Positions 23,365 to 35,779 are shown, counted from the first letter of the stretch. The stretch is 64,000 nucleotides of DNA from Romanomermis culicivorax (GCA_963922205.1 CAWUHX010000040.1:1179405-1243404), one strand, 5' to 3'. Numbers and translations: made by a program. Notes: generated from the sequence alone by a model not told the origin.

Positions 23365-23960
23365 ATTAAGAAAAGATAGAGGCTTCTGGTCTGAACTGAC
23401 CTGTTAGAACTACTCCCTTGGCTAAGCCTCGGTGGTGCAACAGTCTGGTTCCCCAGACCTACAACAGCGAAGATAATTTAACTTTAAATGCAGGGCCTCA
23501 CCAGAGAGCTCTCCAGTCTCCTAGATGAGACAAGGAATCCCCTTGAGGATAGATTTACTTGTTTGGATCCTCTAACGGGTTTTCCAAGGCTTGCTGACTG
23601 CAAGCTGGCACCTGGGCCTTTGGCCCTTTGCTCTCGTCCATTGGATGAATCTAAATAATAAACAAATAATTATAGCAATAAGTCCGACGGAATGTTGAAA
23701 GAATGTGGATTGACCACAGTTGATATCATGTAAATAGAAGACGGAAGGTTTTATGGACGCCAGCAAAAATATGTCAAAAATATAATAAAAACAATATTAG
23801 TCAAAGAATGATTTTCACTATCATTTTCAGTCTTTTTTTGGTGCTCCACTTCTATGCAAATGTCTGTGCCGCTGGTCGTCCATTTCTTTGATTTGCATGG
23901 CGATTTCCCAATGCCAGTTACCATCAACAGGGTGCCCAACAAATCGATTAGAATGAAACA
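23365..23960 (+). repeat. dispersed repeat G, copy 1
   Basis: About 600 bp aligned with 54290-54900 and 60880-62490: ctggtctgaactga, ggctaagcctcgg, ctgggcctttggcccttt, tgctccacttctatgc, and an inverted octamer pair ATGCAAAT (23854-23861) / ATTTGCAT (23891-23898). It interrupts the left arm of the large inverted repeat. It lacks TG...CA ends and its class is unknown. Confidence 0.65.
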
Positions 23961-25828
23961 AATCTAGCTGTGTCATATATCATTCGAATCGAAAAAAATA
24001 TGGAAAAGACGAATCTGATGGCAAAAAATATTTTTATATATCAACCACGACGCTAAATCACTGGACGTGGTGTAAAGTTGGCAAATGAGTAGTGTTTTGA
24101 GTTTACATTGAGTTTTTGACCTTATTCGACTTGGCGGGACATAGGGAAATACGACGTCAGATAAAATATATTTGAAGGTGACAAAAGGGTTACCCCGAGC
24201 TAGAGTAAACTTCTCTGAGTGTCTCAGATCCGGATCTTTAGCCATTGCTACAGTAAGACAATCTGTGTCCCGCACAGACTCTTTTCTGCTATGACCATGC
24301 TCTTACCATGTTCTGTACGTATCTGAATTACGACAATCTGATTTGTTTCTATAGTAAAAATTATGGTGAATAACTGAAAAACATAACCTGATAAAGCTGA
24401 TACTTAATGAAAAGCATAAAAACAATTTGCCTAACTTTGTCGGGATAATAAAAATAACATAACAATAAAGAAAAATACAATGTGGAGCACTGAAAAATAA
24501 TGCGATTTCCAGTGCTTATCGGAATTTAAAACATGAGTATAGGAAATTATGCAAAAACAATAAGGTAGAAAAAAGTACTTTCTTCTCATTTTTTCTGCTA
24601 TAAATCACTCCATGTATTTGAGCATATATAAAAAGAATATTTTCAAATATCACACGGTATGAACAAATTAGTCATCATGTAGAAATATAAGCTACTTACA
24701 CGATGTAGCAAAAGTGTGTGAAAATTTTGTCACCAAATTATGGTACCAATCTCCACTGTTTGAGGCCTGGGCTCGCTCCGTTCGCAGGTTGCTTCATCTA
24801 TAGTCAGTTTTGTATTTAAAAGTTGAAGCAAGTGAATCAGTTGAAAATTGACCGAATTAATCTTTTATAAAACCGTTTATTAACCTTTAACTAACCTTTT
24901 ATTCACCTTGAAATATATTTTTCTGACGTTGTTTCAATATTCTATATGTTTTACCAATTCGAATGAGCTCAAAAACTCAGTGTAGAGTCAAAACCACACT
25001 ATGTCGAGTATTTTTGGGTCGTGATTATCACACTAAAGTAGCTCTTGATATCAGGTTCGTCTTCTCCTTGTTTTTCCAATTCGAATGATGTATGACACGA
25101 CCCGATTTGGTGCATTTAAAATAACTTCGCATTTTTTGACGTCAGCAATTGTATGCATTAAACCTTAGATTTTAACACCAAAAACGTTAATCGACCGTAA
25201 ATCGGCCATTATTGCTCCATTTTCGGAATTCAAAAAAGATGCTGGTAGAGCTGTCTAAGTAATATCTATTACGTAATAGAAAGTTTTATAAATGTATGTC
25301 TTACTGTAGCTATAGGCGAAGGTTTTGTGCGCAAGTTTACATTCTGATAACTGTCAATTTTGGCGGTATATTTGTGGAAGCTATAGATTCTAGTACATCA
25401 CAGTCTGTACTTTTCAAAAGCATCTTTGAATACACTCAGAGTGTAAACTGTAAAGTAAAAGTAGCATCGAAAAAATTGTATTTCCGGAATACTACCTTAC
25501 TATAACTCTTGTACTGTAATTTCAATCGACATGAAACTGGCATCGAAAGCCTTTTTTCAAAAGCTCTACAACATATCAAAAAACAAAAAAATTGTATCAT
25601 TAAGCTCGTGAGATTTTACATCATCTGTAGGGAAATTTACACTTCGTTTACACCAACTGTTGAACTTTACACTGTGAATCAAGAACCAATCGCTCCATAA
25701 AATAAAAAAAGAATTTAGCAGCTAACGCTGATAGCAAAAAAGTTATAGCATGATGTTCAGTGGCCAAATCCAATAATCACAGTTTTTTGCTTGTACAGGT
25801 CAGATTTTTCATTACCCCTATATGTTAC

Positions 25829-26998
25829 GATTGTGTATCACTATAGCCACCATCACACTAGAGCTGCCGTCTCACTAGAGCTGCCGTCTCACTATAGCCA
25901 CCATTTCACTACAGCCATCATTTCACTATAGCTAATGTATCAGAATAGCCACCAAAATCCCACTAGAGCCACCATGACGCATAATAATGATCTCGCTACA
26001 GCCACCAGTGTTGCATATTTATAGGTACCATTACAGCCAATGTCTCAATACAGCCACTAGCGACAACCTGTAAAATGCAATGCTATAAACAACTTGTACG
26101 TGATACGTGTAATGGTATTACATAATGGGCTTTTAAGTACGAGTAAAGGGCAAGCAATGAGTACAGATGCAGCACATTTCATGCCATTTAGAGAAAATAT
26201 TATTGTTGCATGGGTGAGAGCCTCTCACCTCATTTGCATAAGCTTTGTGCTACAAATAATGAGGCCCTGTTAAGTGCTAAGCGTTGAATAAAAACTTAAA
26301 AGACCCCAAAATTTCGTACAAGCATTACAAAGACCAAAAGTAAAGTAAATTTTAATTTTATTTTACTATTATAATTTTCTTTATTTTGATTCTTATAAAA
26401 TAAAAAAATAATAAATATTAAAACATTTATTAACATGTAAACAATTGCTATTTTTAGAGATAAAAAAGCAATAATTATTAAAAAAGAGTCCCTTATTGCA
26501 ATATGAATAAATTTGAAGTTAAATTCATTTTATTTCAAAATGCGTAAAAAATAATCAAAGGAAAAACATAATAATATTGATAAAATTTTTTATAACAAAT
26601 ATTGTTTCGAAAATGTTCGCCATGCCATAATAAATGATCAAAATAATGATCAAATTGTTCTTGAAATCGATCACTTTTTGCATCATGGAGCCCATTTGAT
26701 GGGTTAACAGTTATTTTTGCAAAAATAGATGGATAATTAAAATATATGATGCACAAAATATTTATTGAGCAGAAAAACGAGTAATTTTCTGCATTATCTG
26801 TTGAGTGGCTCTTCGGAGACATTGGCTGTACTGACACTTTTGGTATGTGACACTGGTGGCTGTAGAGAGATCATTTTTACGCATCGTGGTGGCTCTAGTG
26901 ATATTTTGGTGGATATTCTGATACATTGGCTGTAGTGAGATTGTGGCTATAGTGATACAGTGGCTATAGTGTGATCGTGGCTATAGTGAGACGCACCC
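25829..26998. mobile_element. foldback element with cactatagccacc arms (1170 bp)
   Basis: Left arm of about 210 bp made of units like cactatagccaccat; the right arm is its complement (gtggctatagtga) in mirrored order, around an AT-rich centre. Termini are GATTGTGTATC (left) and, complementing the right end, GGGTGCGTCTC. A perfect 9-bp target duplication atatgttac flanks it (25820-25828 and 26999-27007). The opposite arm of the host inverted repeat shows the empty site. The 8-9 bp duplication would suit a Mutator-like mobiliser, which is inference. Confidence 0.85.
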
Positions 26999-27565
26999 AT
27001 ATGTTACATATTCATTTTTTTCTCGAGGCGTTTGGGCGCATCGAACAGCATCTTTATTTGGAGGAGAGGATCGATTTTCTTCGATTTTTTTTCCGAAAAT
27101 TTCAAATTCCTTCAAATCAGTGAATTTCGACTTTACACTCAACATTTTTATATCAAACGAAAGTTTGCAGCATGGTCAATCAAATGCATACCCTAAAGTT
27201 CGAGATCCATACATTACAGACAGGGCTATCAAGATCACTTCACGTTTCTTTGTAAATATATTCTTGATTTCTGAGAAAACTAGGTTGGGCCTACAAGCCT
27301 CTACATTCTCCCAAAAGCATTCCCAAAAATCTATGGCTCGATTTGAGAAAATCGGCCTCAAAGTCAGAGTGTAAAGAAAAATGTAAACCCAGTGTAAATT
27401 TCATTCGACCGAAAATTGCGGCATTTGTTAACTATCATTTTGATACATTATATTGGTGCATAAAAATTCGTTTTTCACAAAGATAATTACAGTTTTTTTG
27501 TTTAAATTTCTTTTGTAAACTAACCATCAGGTTCACATCATTTCGGTTATTTCATTACTTACCGG

Positions 27566-28152
27566 AGTTATGTTGTCAATTTTCTGTAGAATTCACAAAT
27601 TATTATTACGTACTATTCACAAATTCAGCAAATTTTCATACATGAAAAATCATATGCCTAACTAACACAACCAACATTCTCCTGATTGAGCCATTTCTTG
27701 TCTTGATAAAGTATGAGTTTCAGAGTGATGATAATGGAAACTTGAGTGGAAGCACTTTTTGTGACCAACTTCAGTTTACTTGATACAAGCCATCATCAAA
27801 TTGATGACAGGAACATTTCAGTTTTGGATTGAAACACTGTGATCTAGGGATTTATTGTCCTGGTTGAGTATGAATGTCAGACTATATGAAGAAGCAGCTT
27901 GTTAGAAAAAAAGCTCATTTGCAGATTAAGAAGCTGTGATAGGACTATTTAAAATCCATGATGACTGGATGAAAGACAATTAGATGAAAGACAATTAGCT
28001 AAATGACAACTGGCTGAACGAAACAACAATTGCGTTGAAGACAATGGGGTGACTGAGACAATTTGGCCATTAAAATCATGAAAAACAATACCCTAATGTT
28101 GATAGAAATGTAAAAAATGTCCGAAATAAACAAAAGATTCTGCAGTTTTCAT
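27566..28152. other. gene-free stretch with a short tandem block
   Basis: 27965-28070 holds a few tgaaagacaattagc-like direct units, reminiscent of a one-sided foldback arm. Nothing else is recognised. Confidence 0.35.
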
Positions 28153-28156
28153 CAAT

Positions 28157-28874
28157 TGTTGTAAGAAAGGCCTATGTATACCCATGCAGTTCCTGGGAGA
28201 TCCTAACAGGTCCTAACCCTGATGCTAACCCCACAAGAGAAGTCTGAGGGAGACAGAAAATGGTACCTAGATAAAGACGTCTAATGAAGTGAGATTATTA
28301 TTGGAGAAAAACAACAAACAGTAAATAAAGTTAGAGTACGAATACAACTGTGCCAAAAACGCCTAACACCTCCTCCTAGGCCTGCACTAAGAGTCGCAGG
28401 TTACTTGGGCTACTCACGGGAGTCCTACTCCGTCTCTTCCCTGAGGGAAGGGCAACACTAAAATCTACCAGAAAGATAAGAAACAGAGCTCCCTGCCTTT
28501 GAAACAAACACTCACTATCCTCAAATGTGACGGCAGGCCAACTATTCCTGTCAGTGTAGGACGCCACAAGGATAATATGCAAAATCAATAAATACGAAAA
28601 ATAATGTTCTTCGCAGCCAGATGAGGCGCCACTTCACTAACAAAAATATTTTACCAATAATAATAAATCGTGGCCTGCGTCCCTAAACATCGACAGCAAT
28701 TTTCTATGCAAAACAACATCATCCTTGTTTTTGTACCAAAATAATGTGACACAAACCGTTTTGAAAGTTTTGTTTACTTAATAAAAAGTGAACTTATTTA
28801 GCAACAAAGGACTCTAGTAAATGAAAAGAATAATAATTAGAGGACCAAAGGTCACAGGAATTGACCCTCTGACA
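28157..28874 (-). mobile_element. solo LTR, family B, minus orientation (718 bp)
   Basis: The complement reads TGTCAGAGGGTCAATTCC...TTACAACA and aligns with 52967-53621 and 37111-38526. A perfect 4-bp target duplication caat lies at 28153-28156 and 28875-28878. Confidence 0.87.
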
Positions 28875-29345
28875 CAATTGAATTTTAACTCGTCGATTTA
28901 TATTTACCGTCACATTCCAGCCTTCCAGCTGTCCGAAAATACACATGTCACAAATCAAACATTCGTCCGTTACCATTGATACGAGTTTGGGTGATACCGC
29001 TTCAACCATCAACATCTTCAGCAGTACAGCAAATGAAAACCACGAAAAGTCCGATTGCTCGAGTTGCTGAAAGACGTTTATGGATAGTGATCAGTTCATC
29101 CTCTGCAAGTACTGTCGCAAGTGGCATCACATTAAATGCATCAGCCTTAACGCCACGGTTTTGACATACTTCAAAAAATCATGCCAGCCTGATTTCAGCG
29201 CCAACTGCATTCCCACTGTTCAATGTTGATGGAAAAGTGGACTGAGAAATTCGAAAGTATTATCGACCAGCTCAAGGCAAAAACTACGATTCTTGAATCC
29301 GATCGGCCTGTTTTTGATAACCTCAAGGTCACTTCTGATACTTCA

Positions 29346-29857
29346 TGTCAGGGTTGCCACAAGTGCACGTGTTCAGCTTCCGGCGTCGGTGCCCAGGCGG
29401 AAAGACGCGGCGAACAGTGGCAAAAAAGAAAAGAAAATTTGCATAGAGGGATGTGGCCATTGTTTCACGGATTTTGTGTTTATTAGTCAGTGTGAAAATG
29501 TTATGTTGTTTTTTGGAGCGTCGCCGCCAACGTCTTTATTTATAATATTCTTATTATTGTTATTTTTGGCGTCACCCGTCGTCTTCCCAATACAAGTTGG
29601 ACCGATAACTTGTATTGTTTCGTGAGCATAGTGGAGGCTCTTGTAAGATTAGGTGTGGAGTCTTGGGTAGGATCTCCTGAGGTACCTGCCAGGGTGTTCT
29701 GTTTGAGGTTTGGTGAAGTACTGGCGAGGATCTGGTGTAACGTGTGAGAGAGTTTTTAGTTTATTGTTTTTGTTAGCTTGTGGTCAGAACTGTTGCAGCT
29801 TCCTTTGTCTAAACCCAAAGGTCAGTTGCAGCATCCTTCACCCACAACTGCCTAACA
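29346..29857 (+). mobile_element. solo LTR, family F, copy 1 (512 bp)
   Basis: TGTCAGGGTTGCCAC...GCCTAACA with a perfect 4-bp duplication ttca (29342-29345 and 29858-29861); matches 57124-57611. It is inserted in ORF1 of the non-LTR element: without it, the codons for TSDTS run directly into GKFNTFPN. Confidence 0.9.
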
Positions 29858-30804
29858 TTCAGGCAAATTTAACACGTTTCCCAATACAAAATTACCCGTT
29901 TTTCTCAGCAGTGCAAACCCTGTCCATTCGCCTTAGGCAACAGCCGACCTTCGAGCGTTAATTAAAGATCCATCTATACTTTTTTCTCGAAAGTCCCTCG
30001 CAATTGATTGCAACGATTAAAATCGAACGAGTCCCTCATTTTTTATGTGGCTAAAAAGATCTTGAGGAACTCTATCAGTGAAGTATATTTTGCAAAAAAA
30101 TGGCATAGTGTTGCAGAAATCGGCTATTTTGTAAGCATCTTGCCTTTCTTACGTTTCTTGCATCAAAGCTGGATTTAAAGCGCACAGTAGATGCTTGTTG
30201 AACGTGTTTGGTATCTTTCGATCGGAAATTTCAATATCTACCTTGCGATGTATTGTATACTGAAATTGCTCTAACACTTAAAGAGCAAATTGCTTGGGTA
30301 TGTTTTTTAGAACTATCGAAAAATCTAGAAAATTTCGATTGAATTTGTCTCAATGTTAACTTCAATGCATCTACTGCACGTTTTAGTTGTGTTTATTCAC
30401 CTCCCTCCTTAACAGCAGCTTTAAAAGAAACACTTTACGATTTGTTAGAAAAAATTTCTCATCAGATTACCCTACCTTCATTTTTGGTGACTTTAATGAA
30501 CCGAATATAAACTGGCTTGATCCAATTCCCTTTAGTTTATGCTATGTATCAAAAGGGCCTGATACAAGTAATTGTAGAACCTACTAGAAATGAAAGTGTT
30601 CTTGATTTAGTTTTTGCATCAAATCCCGAACTTATGTATGAAAACTCAATTCTAGAACCTTTTTCGAGTAATGATCATGCTTCTATTTGTGTTGTTCTCA
30701 ATTTAAATTCCTCGAAAAACAGCTCACCAACTAAAAGACCAAATTTTGTTAAAGCTAACTACACTGCCATGTATTTATTTCTTGATAGTTTAGATTGACC
30801 AATC

Positions 30805-31396
30805 TGTCAGCAATGGACATAGTCTATCTCATGGTTGCAAAGAAATAGTCAAAGTCGACGCAAATTGTGTTGAGGCGGATTTGCACAGACGTCGCCCATA
30901 AAGGGCCGGACGTTTATGTTTTTGGTCATTATTGTTTGCTTTTATAAAAAAGAAAATCGGCGGGCCGGACTGGCCAATTTATTATTTGTTTATATTGATT
31001 TTATTGTATTTTTCGATTCTTTGCCCGAATACAACGTTGGACGCCTGGACATTAGTATTTGATCTTGCAGCGGAGGGAACGCAGGTTAGACCCTGGATCT
31101 CTGGAGTACCACCCTGTGCCCAAGTCTACATTTGCAACTTAATTCTCGGCCTGCCTTCTCGGTTTTGCCGGGTGATTGGAAGTTACTCGAGCTCAGAGAG
31201 TTGTCTGATCATCTGCAGTTCTTTGGAAGGAAAGCAGTTGGTCTTTGTTGAACTTCAGACTGACCAAACTGTTGCAGACTTATTCTACCTAAGGTTTCGG
31301 CCTGATTAGGGTAATTAGCGAGTGACTGATTAGGTCTATTTTCAATTCTAATCTATTTATCTAATTCTTTATTTACACCCAAGTCTCATTTCGACA
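30805..31396 (+). mobile_element. solo LTR, family E (592 bp)
   Basis: TGTCAGCAATGG...TTTCGACA with a perfect 4-bp duplication aatc (30801-30804 and 31397-31400), inserted in the ORF2 linker of the non-LTR element. The only copy in the window, so the call rests on the ends, the duplication and the interruption. Confidence 0.78.
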
Positions 31397-32016
31397 AATC
31401 ATATTTTCTGATTGCTCTAATATTAATGATTTTTGTGTTGTTTTTCAGGCATTTTAAATAATTCAATAACAGCTTACATTCCTATATCAGCTGATTACAC
31501 ACCTAGAAATCCGCCTAAAGAATTCAATACGCTTTTAAAGAGAAAACGCAAATTATGGAATAAACTTCAGGAAGAAAACGTAGGGGATGTTAAGCAGAAA
31601 TATAATCAATGTTTACCCGAGATCAAACAATATACTTACAGCCAAAAACTTAATACTGAAAGGAAAATACCGGAAAATAAAAATATGACCAATTTCTTCA
31701 AATTTGTAAATTCCAAATTGAAAGTTAAAGACTGTATCTGTAATCTACTTCACAACGATAATAAAATTATAGAAGATAATGTTTCTAAAGCCCAACATTT
31801 TGATAACTATTTTGTTTTTGTTTTTTCAAGGAATAAACCTGGTGATAGCAAGTCAGCATTAATTCATAATTTCGAACTAAAATCGTGTACTTTTTCGGTT
31901 GACATCGTTAGAGAAGTATTAAAAAACTTTAAACCTAGTTTATCAGCCAATCCAGATGGGTTCCCTTCTTTACTTTTTAGAAAATCAGCAGTAATCATTC
32001 ATTGAAATGAATGAAA

Positions 32017-32916
32017 GAATGAATGAATGAATGAATGAATGAATGAATGAATGAATGAATGAATGAATGAATGAATGAATGAATGAATGAATGAATGAAT
32101 GAATGAATGAATGAATGAATGAATGAATGAATGAATGAATGAATGAATGAATGAATGAATGAATGAATGAATGAATGAATGAATGAATGAATGAATGAAT
32201 GAATGAATGAATGAATGAATGAATGAATGAATGAATGAATGAATGAATGAATGAATGAATGAATGAATGAATGAATGAATGAATGAATGAATGAATGAAT
32301 GAATGAATGAATGAATGAATGAATGAATGAATGAATGAATGAATGAATGAATGAATGAATGAATGAATGAATGAATGAATGAATGAATGAATGAATGAAT
32401 GAATGAATGAATGAATGAATGAATGAATGAATGAATGAATGAATGAATGAATGAATGAATGAATGAATGAATGAATGAATGAATGAATGAATGAATGAAT
32501 GAATGAATGAATGAATGAATGAATGAATGAATGAATGAATGAATGAATGAATGAATGAATGAATGAATGAATGAATGAATGAATGAATGAATGAATGAAT
32601 GAATGAATGAATGAATGAATGAATGAATGAATGAATGAATGAATGAATGAATGAATGAATGAATGAATGAATGAATGAATGAATGAATGAATGAATGAAT
32701 GAATGAATGAATGAATGAATGAATGAATGAATGAATGAATGAATGAATGAATGAATGAATGAATGAATGAATGAATGAATGAATGAATGAATGAATGAAT
32801 GAATGAATGAATGAATGAATGAATGAATGAATGAATGAATGAATGAATGAATGAATGAATGAATGAATGAATGAATGAATGAATGAATGAATGAATGAAT
32901 GAATGAATGAATGAAT
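32017..32916. repeat. (GAAT)n microsatellite, about 225 copies
   Basis: About 900 bp of essentially perfect GAAT repeats with only a few irregular units at the left edge. The long open frame across it (repeating FIHS on the minus strand) is repeat translation. It abuts the broken end of the non-LTR element. Confidence 0.98.
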
Positions 32917-32920
32917 TTTT

Positions 32921-32967
32921 TTTTCACTAAATCTTCTATAAAAAAATTATAGAAGATTTAGTGAAAA
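32921..32967. repeat. 21-bp perfect inverted repeat (hairpin)
   Basis: Arms 32921-32941 and 32947-32967 (core tcactaaatcttctataa) are exact complements around a 5-nt A loop, directly beside the (GAAT)n array. It could be a cruciform/hairpin or a small palindrome formed at a break. Confidence 0.85.
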
Positions 32968-32988
32968 CAAATTTTTTCAGTAGTGAGA

Positions 32989-33618
32989 AGTTATACGGGC
33001 TCCTACAGGGGGTACACAAAAGGTATCCCTGTACATAACATACATGAAAGTTTGCCACCTTCAACTGTGTGGGGCAATTTATGGGCGTAGAAAGTATAGA
33101 CTCAAATTCATATAGTGTGCAGGGCCACACAGGGGGTGTATGAAAAATGATTGATGATGTAATACGATCTAAGTTTTGTTAAGTGTGCAATTTGATACAG
33201 TAGGTGTAGAAAGTACTTGCAAAGCTTCAACATGTAGAATTCTACTTCCACGTAGAAAGTATGCTAGACACATTTTTTACATACTCAGGACACGTTTATT
33301 GATGATACCCTATGCTTAAGCACTGTTTTTGGGACACATTTTTCACTGTTTCGATTCTCCATGTGTTTTGTGAAACAATATATCTCGAAGTAGAATTTTA
33401 CACATTGAAGCTTCAGGCGTACTTTCTACACCCCCATATCACCCTGCATGCTTAACAAATTTTGGATTGCCATTGACCATATATTCTACACACCTCAGTC
33501 ACCAGCTATACTTTCTACACTCCCTGTATCACCCTGCGCAGTTAAGGTGGCAGATTTTCATGTATATTTTTTGGGCAGGGGTATCTTTTGTGTACCCCCT
33601 GTACGGGCCCATATAACT
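32989..33618. mobile_element. TIR element with about 190-bp inverted ends (630 bp)
   Basis: The left end AGTTATACGGGC...acagggggtacacaaaag and the complement of the right end AGTTATATGGGC...acagggggtacacaaaag align for about 190 bp (catgaaa.t.tgccacctt, gtagaaagtata). The centre has further short inverted pieces and no transposase. No target duplication was found. Confidence 0.65.
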
Positions 33619-34600
33619 ATTGGTGTGGTTATAATCGTTGGAAATTATTTGATCAACCTGATTCTTTCTCATGTGCATAAAGAATTCATTGATGAGTTAA
33701 ATTGAGTAGGATCACGTCGGCCAACTGATTTGCATATCAGTGTAGAGATAACTTGAACTCTTGAAACTCAATCAACCCTTGTTGCAGTTGGAATTTAAGT
33801 AATCTTTGATTGAGCCTGGTGAGGGGCCAAACTGGGGCCAGGAAGACTGCTTGGGTGGCCTGGACCTAATACTGGCCATGCGCTGTGCATAAACATTTCT
33901 TCCTAGATATTTTCAAGTGTGAATACTTTTTTTTATTTCCATCCAATGGTCACATTCACCCATTTTTCATTGTCACACAATTGTCATTCACCCAATTGTT
34001 GGGGTCCCGGCTATTTATTGTCGTGATTAGACCTCAGACTGGGAAGGACAGTGGATACAGCTCATAATGGGCGAAGATTTGGGCAAAAATTGGGTAGCTT
34101 TGAGTTGCAATTGATGTTCAGAGGGGATGAGAGAAAATGATCATTCAGTAGGACCATTTTGTCCAAGAAAGATTCTGATTACAATGCTAAACATACAAAT
34201 ATACATAACAAACATACATAATAAACCATACAATTGATTAGTGTAGAAATTCTTAATAGGTTAGAACAAATGATAAAATGGAAGATTAGAATACACATGT
34301 GATGGAACATATCTATGTAAAATATGATAGAATAGCGCTTTTCGTAGTGAGGAATCACTCACCTGACTGTTGCCTTGATCCTCAAACATCACACGGTTTA
34401 TCAGAGTGTAGCTTCTATAAGTAAATTCTCGATTTATTCAATCTTAGTCAACTTGTCATTTGGTCTTCATTAGGGTCCAGTGAAAGCTGCCTAATGTGAT
34501 CACAGCAACATATTGATAAGCACAAAATCAGTCTATGAAAGCATTACAAGAGCTTGTTATATTGTTGAACCATATTCTGAAAATTTTGTAAAACTGTAGA
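33619..34600. other. gene-free stretch
   Basis: No convincing coding sequence. A possible minus-strand donor (CAG|GTGAGT at about 34372) is isolated. Confidence 0.35.
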
Positions 34601-34603
34601 TTT

Positions 34604-34708
34604 TTATTTCAACAAACATCTGCACTCATGATGATCACATTGATCATTTATGACAATTACATGAAACCTTGCTCGTCCGTAAAATTCTTCTCCATCTTCA
34701 GTAAAACC
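34604..34708 (-). CDS. possible last exon of a small secreted cysteine protein
   Basis: Minus-strand open exon of 34 codons ending in TAA, preceded by a GGTTTTTAG acceptor. It reads from GFTEDGEEFYGRARF to a short cysteine cluster CDHHECRC near the C terminus. No partner exon or poly(A) signal was found, and the phase does not join the gene at 35035 by any good donor. The residue make-up looks protein-like, but this remains a candidate. Confidence 0.33.
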   Translation of the reverse strand, partial: GFTEDGEEFYGRARFHVIVINDQCDHHECRCLLK

Positions 34709-35034
34709 CTAAAAACCGAAATTTTGCATTACATATCAGAAATTCTGATTTATTCTATATTACTATTAAACAACTCAAGTAAGTGGTTTGTGGTTTGATG
34801 GAATTTTGCCCTTTGAATCATCCTCTTCTTAGTTAAACGCATCATCAGATTTTCAGTTAATTGTTTGTGTGCTCAAATTACCCAATGATATGATTTTGTC
34901 ACGTCTGAATAAGTAAAATTCGAAAAATTCACCATGGATTCAGTATTTTCTAATTGATAATCCAACACTTTTTTTCACTCCATGGCATTGTTTTCATGCT
35001 ACAGGCTAATACATGCAACATAACAAGTGAGTAC

Positions 35035-35779
35035 CTAGAGTTTACTAGCAAAGAACCCCCTCATCAGTATTTTGTTGCATACATTCAGTAATAATACAGA
35101 TTGTAGTTTACTTTCAGGGGTCTGCAGCAGGTAAACGAAATCTTCATAATGCATATCTCTGCGATTAAAACCCATGTCCACATTTGCAAACCGGACACTG
35201 TTATTCATCAGCTGCAAAATGCAAGAATTTTCATTGTATGATGCTTGATTGCAAAATTCCATCCCTAGCAAGATGTAGGGTATGTGACTTTCACCATCAT
35301 CCTGCACAACACTTAAATCTTCTCTCATCGACATGAATAGATGAAATATTTGATTAAGATGACAGGTTGGGGTTTCGGGAAAAATTTTTAGTAAGGGGAG
35401 TTCTTTGTCTTGTTGTTCCACAGAACGTATTGTGATAGCTTGTCGCGAAGCTTTATTGAAAAGCATGACTGAATTCTTCTTTCGATCCAATATTTTCATG
35501 TAGAATTTAAAGTTTGATTCGTCAGATTTTGCATCATTTCCCGAAGGGCAAGCATCGTTTACATATTCATTGTTGGATTGGCATTTGCACTGTAAAGCTT
35601 TTTTGCCATCCCATACTGTGGCCAGATAATAGAAGTACCTTTCGTCCAAATCCAAACTTGGTAATGGTAAGGATACTATAAAGGTTGATGTTATGCTTTT
35701 GAGGAGTATTGGAATGAGCTTTACCTGTAGATAGAACTGATGGGATAGTAAAAAGCAACAATAAATAAGCTTTAGACAT
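35035..35779 (-). CDS. secreted orphan protein, two exons, 231 aa
   Basis: Exon 1, 35779-35725, encodes an 18-residue signal peptide (MSKAYLLLLFTIPSVLST). A 49-bp intron (GTAAAG...TTTATAG) follows, then exon 2, 35675-35035, in phase, to a TAG. The mature part has seven cysteines (CKC near residue 44, then single cysteines), is otherwise helical and mixed-charge, and lacks a membrane segment, so it is probably exported. I do not recognise the family. The long frame extending upstream of this start passes through the intron and is not the product. No trans-splice acceptor abuts the ATG. Confidence 0.78.

Larger units (their letters stand above)
21230..27565. mobile_element. 6.3-kb inverted-repeat element with about 1.5-kb arms
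   Basis: The left arm (21230-24215) and the complement of the right arm (27565-24880) are collinear although diverged. Shared landmarks include gtttacaa(t/a)agaaattta, agttaacaaa, tgttcgatgcg, ctgacctgt, ataacttttttgctat, ctttacagtttacac, gctgacgtcaaaaaatgc and atatcattcgaat. Later insertions interrupt the arms: LTR H2 and repeat G1 on the left, a foldback on the right. The spacer of about 660 bp has no long open frame, and no transposase is recognised. The arms are rich in gtgtaaa/tttacac words. Edges are approximate and no target duplication was found. Confidence 0.7.
28879..31998 (+). pseudogene. CR1/L2-like non-LTR retrotransposon relic (ORF1 + ORF2 start)
   Basis: ORF1 relic (28974-29345, resuming at 29858) carries a PHD-type finger CSSC-x12-CKYC-x4-H-x2-C with one stop inside. 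ORF2 begins near 30385 with an endonuclease core (GDFNEPNINW, then LDLVFAS and SSNDHAS) and continues at 31433 into the linker and the first RT block (SLSANPDGFPSL), where it ends in the microsatellite at 32017. Two LTRs interrupt it. Removing each with one copy of its 4-bp duplication rejoins the homologous reading: directly in ORF1, and with one stop and a later frameshift in ORF2. It is inactive: stops, frameshifts and no RT catalytic core. The clade assignment rests on the PHD ORF1 and endonuclease wording. Confidence 0.85.

Noticed and set aside
31995..32927. 310-codon open frame repeating FIHS
   Set aside because: It is translation of the pure GAAT tract; no start context, splice or non-repeat domain.
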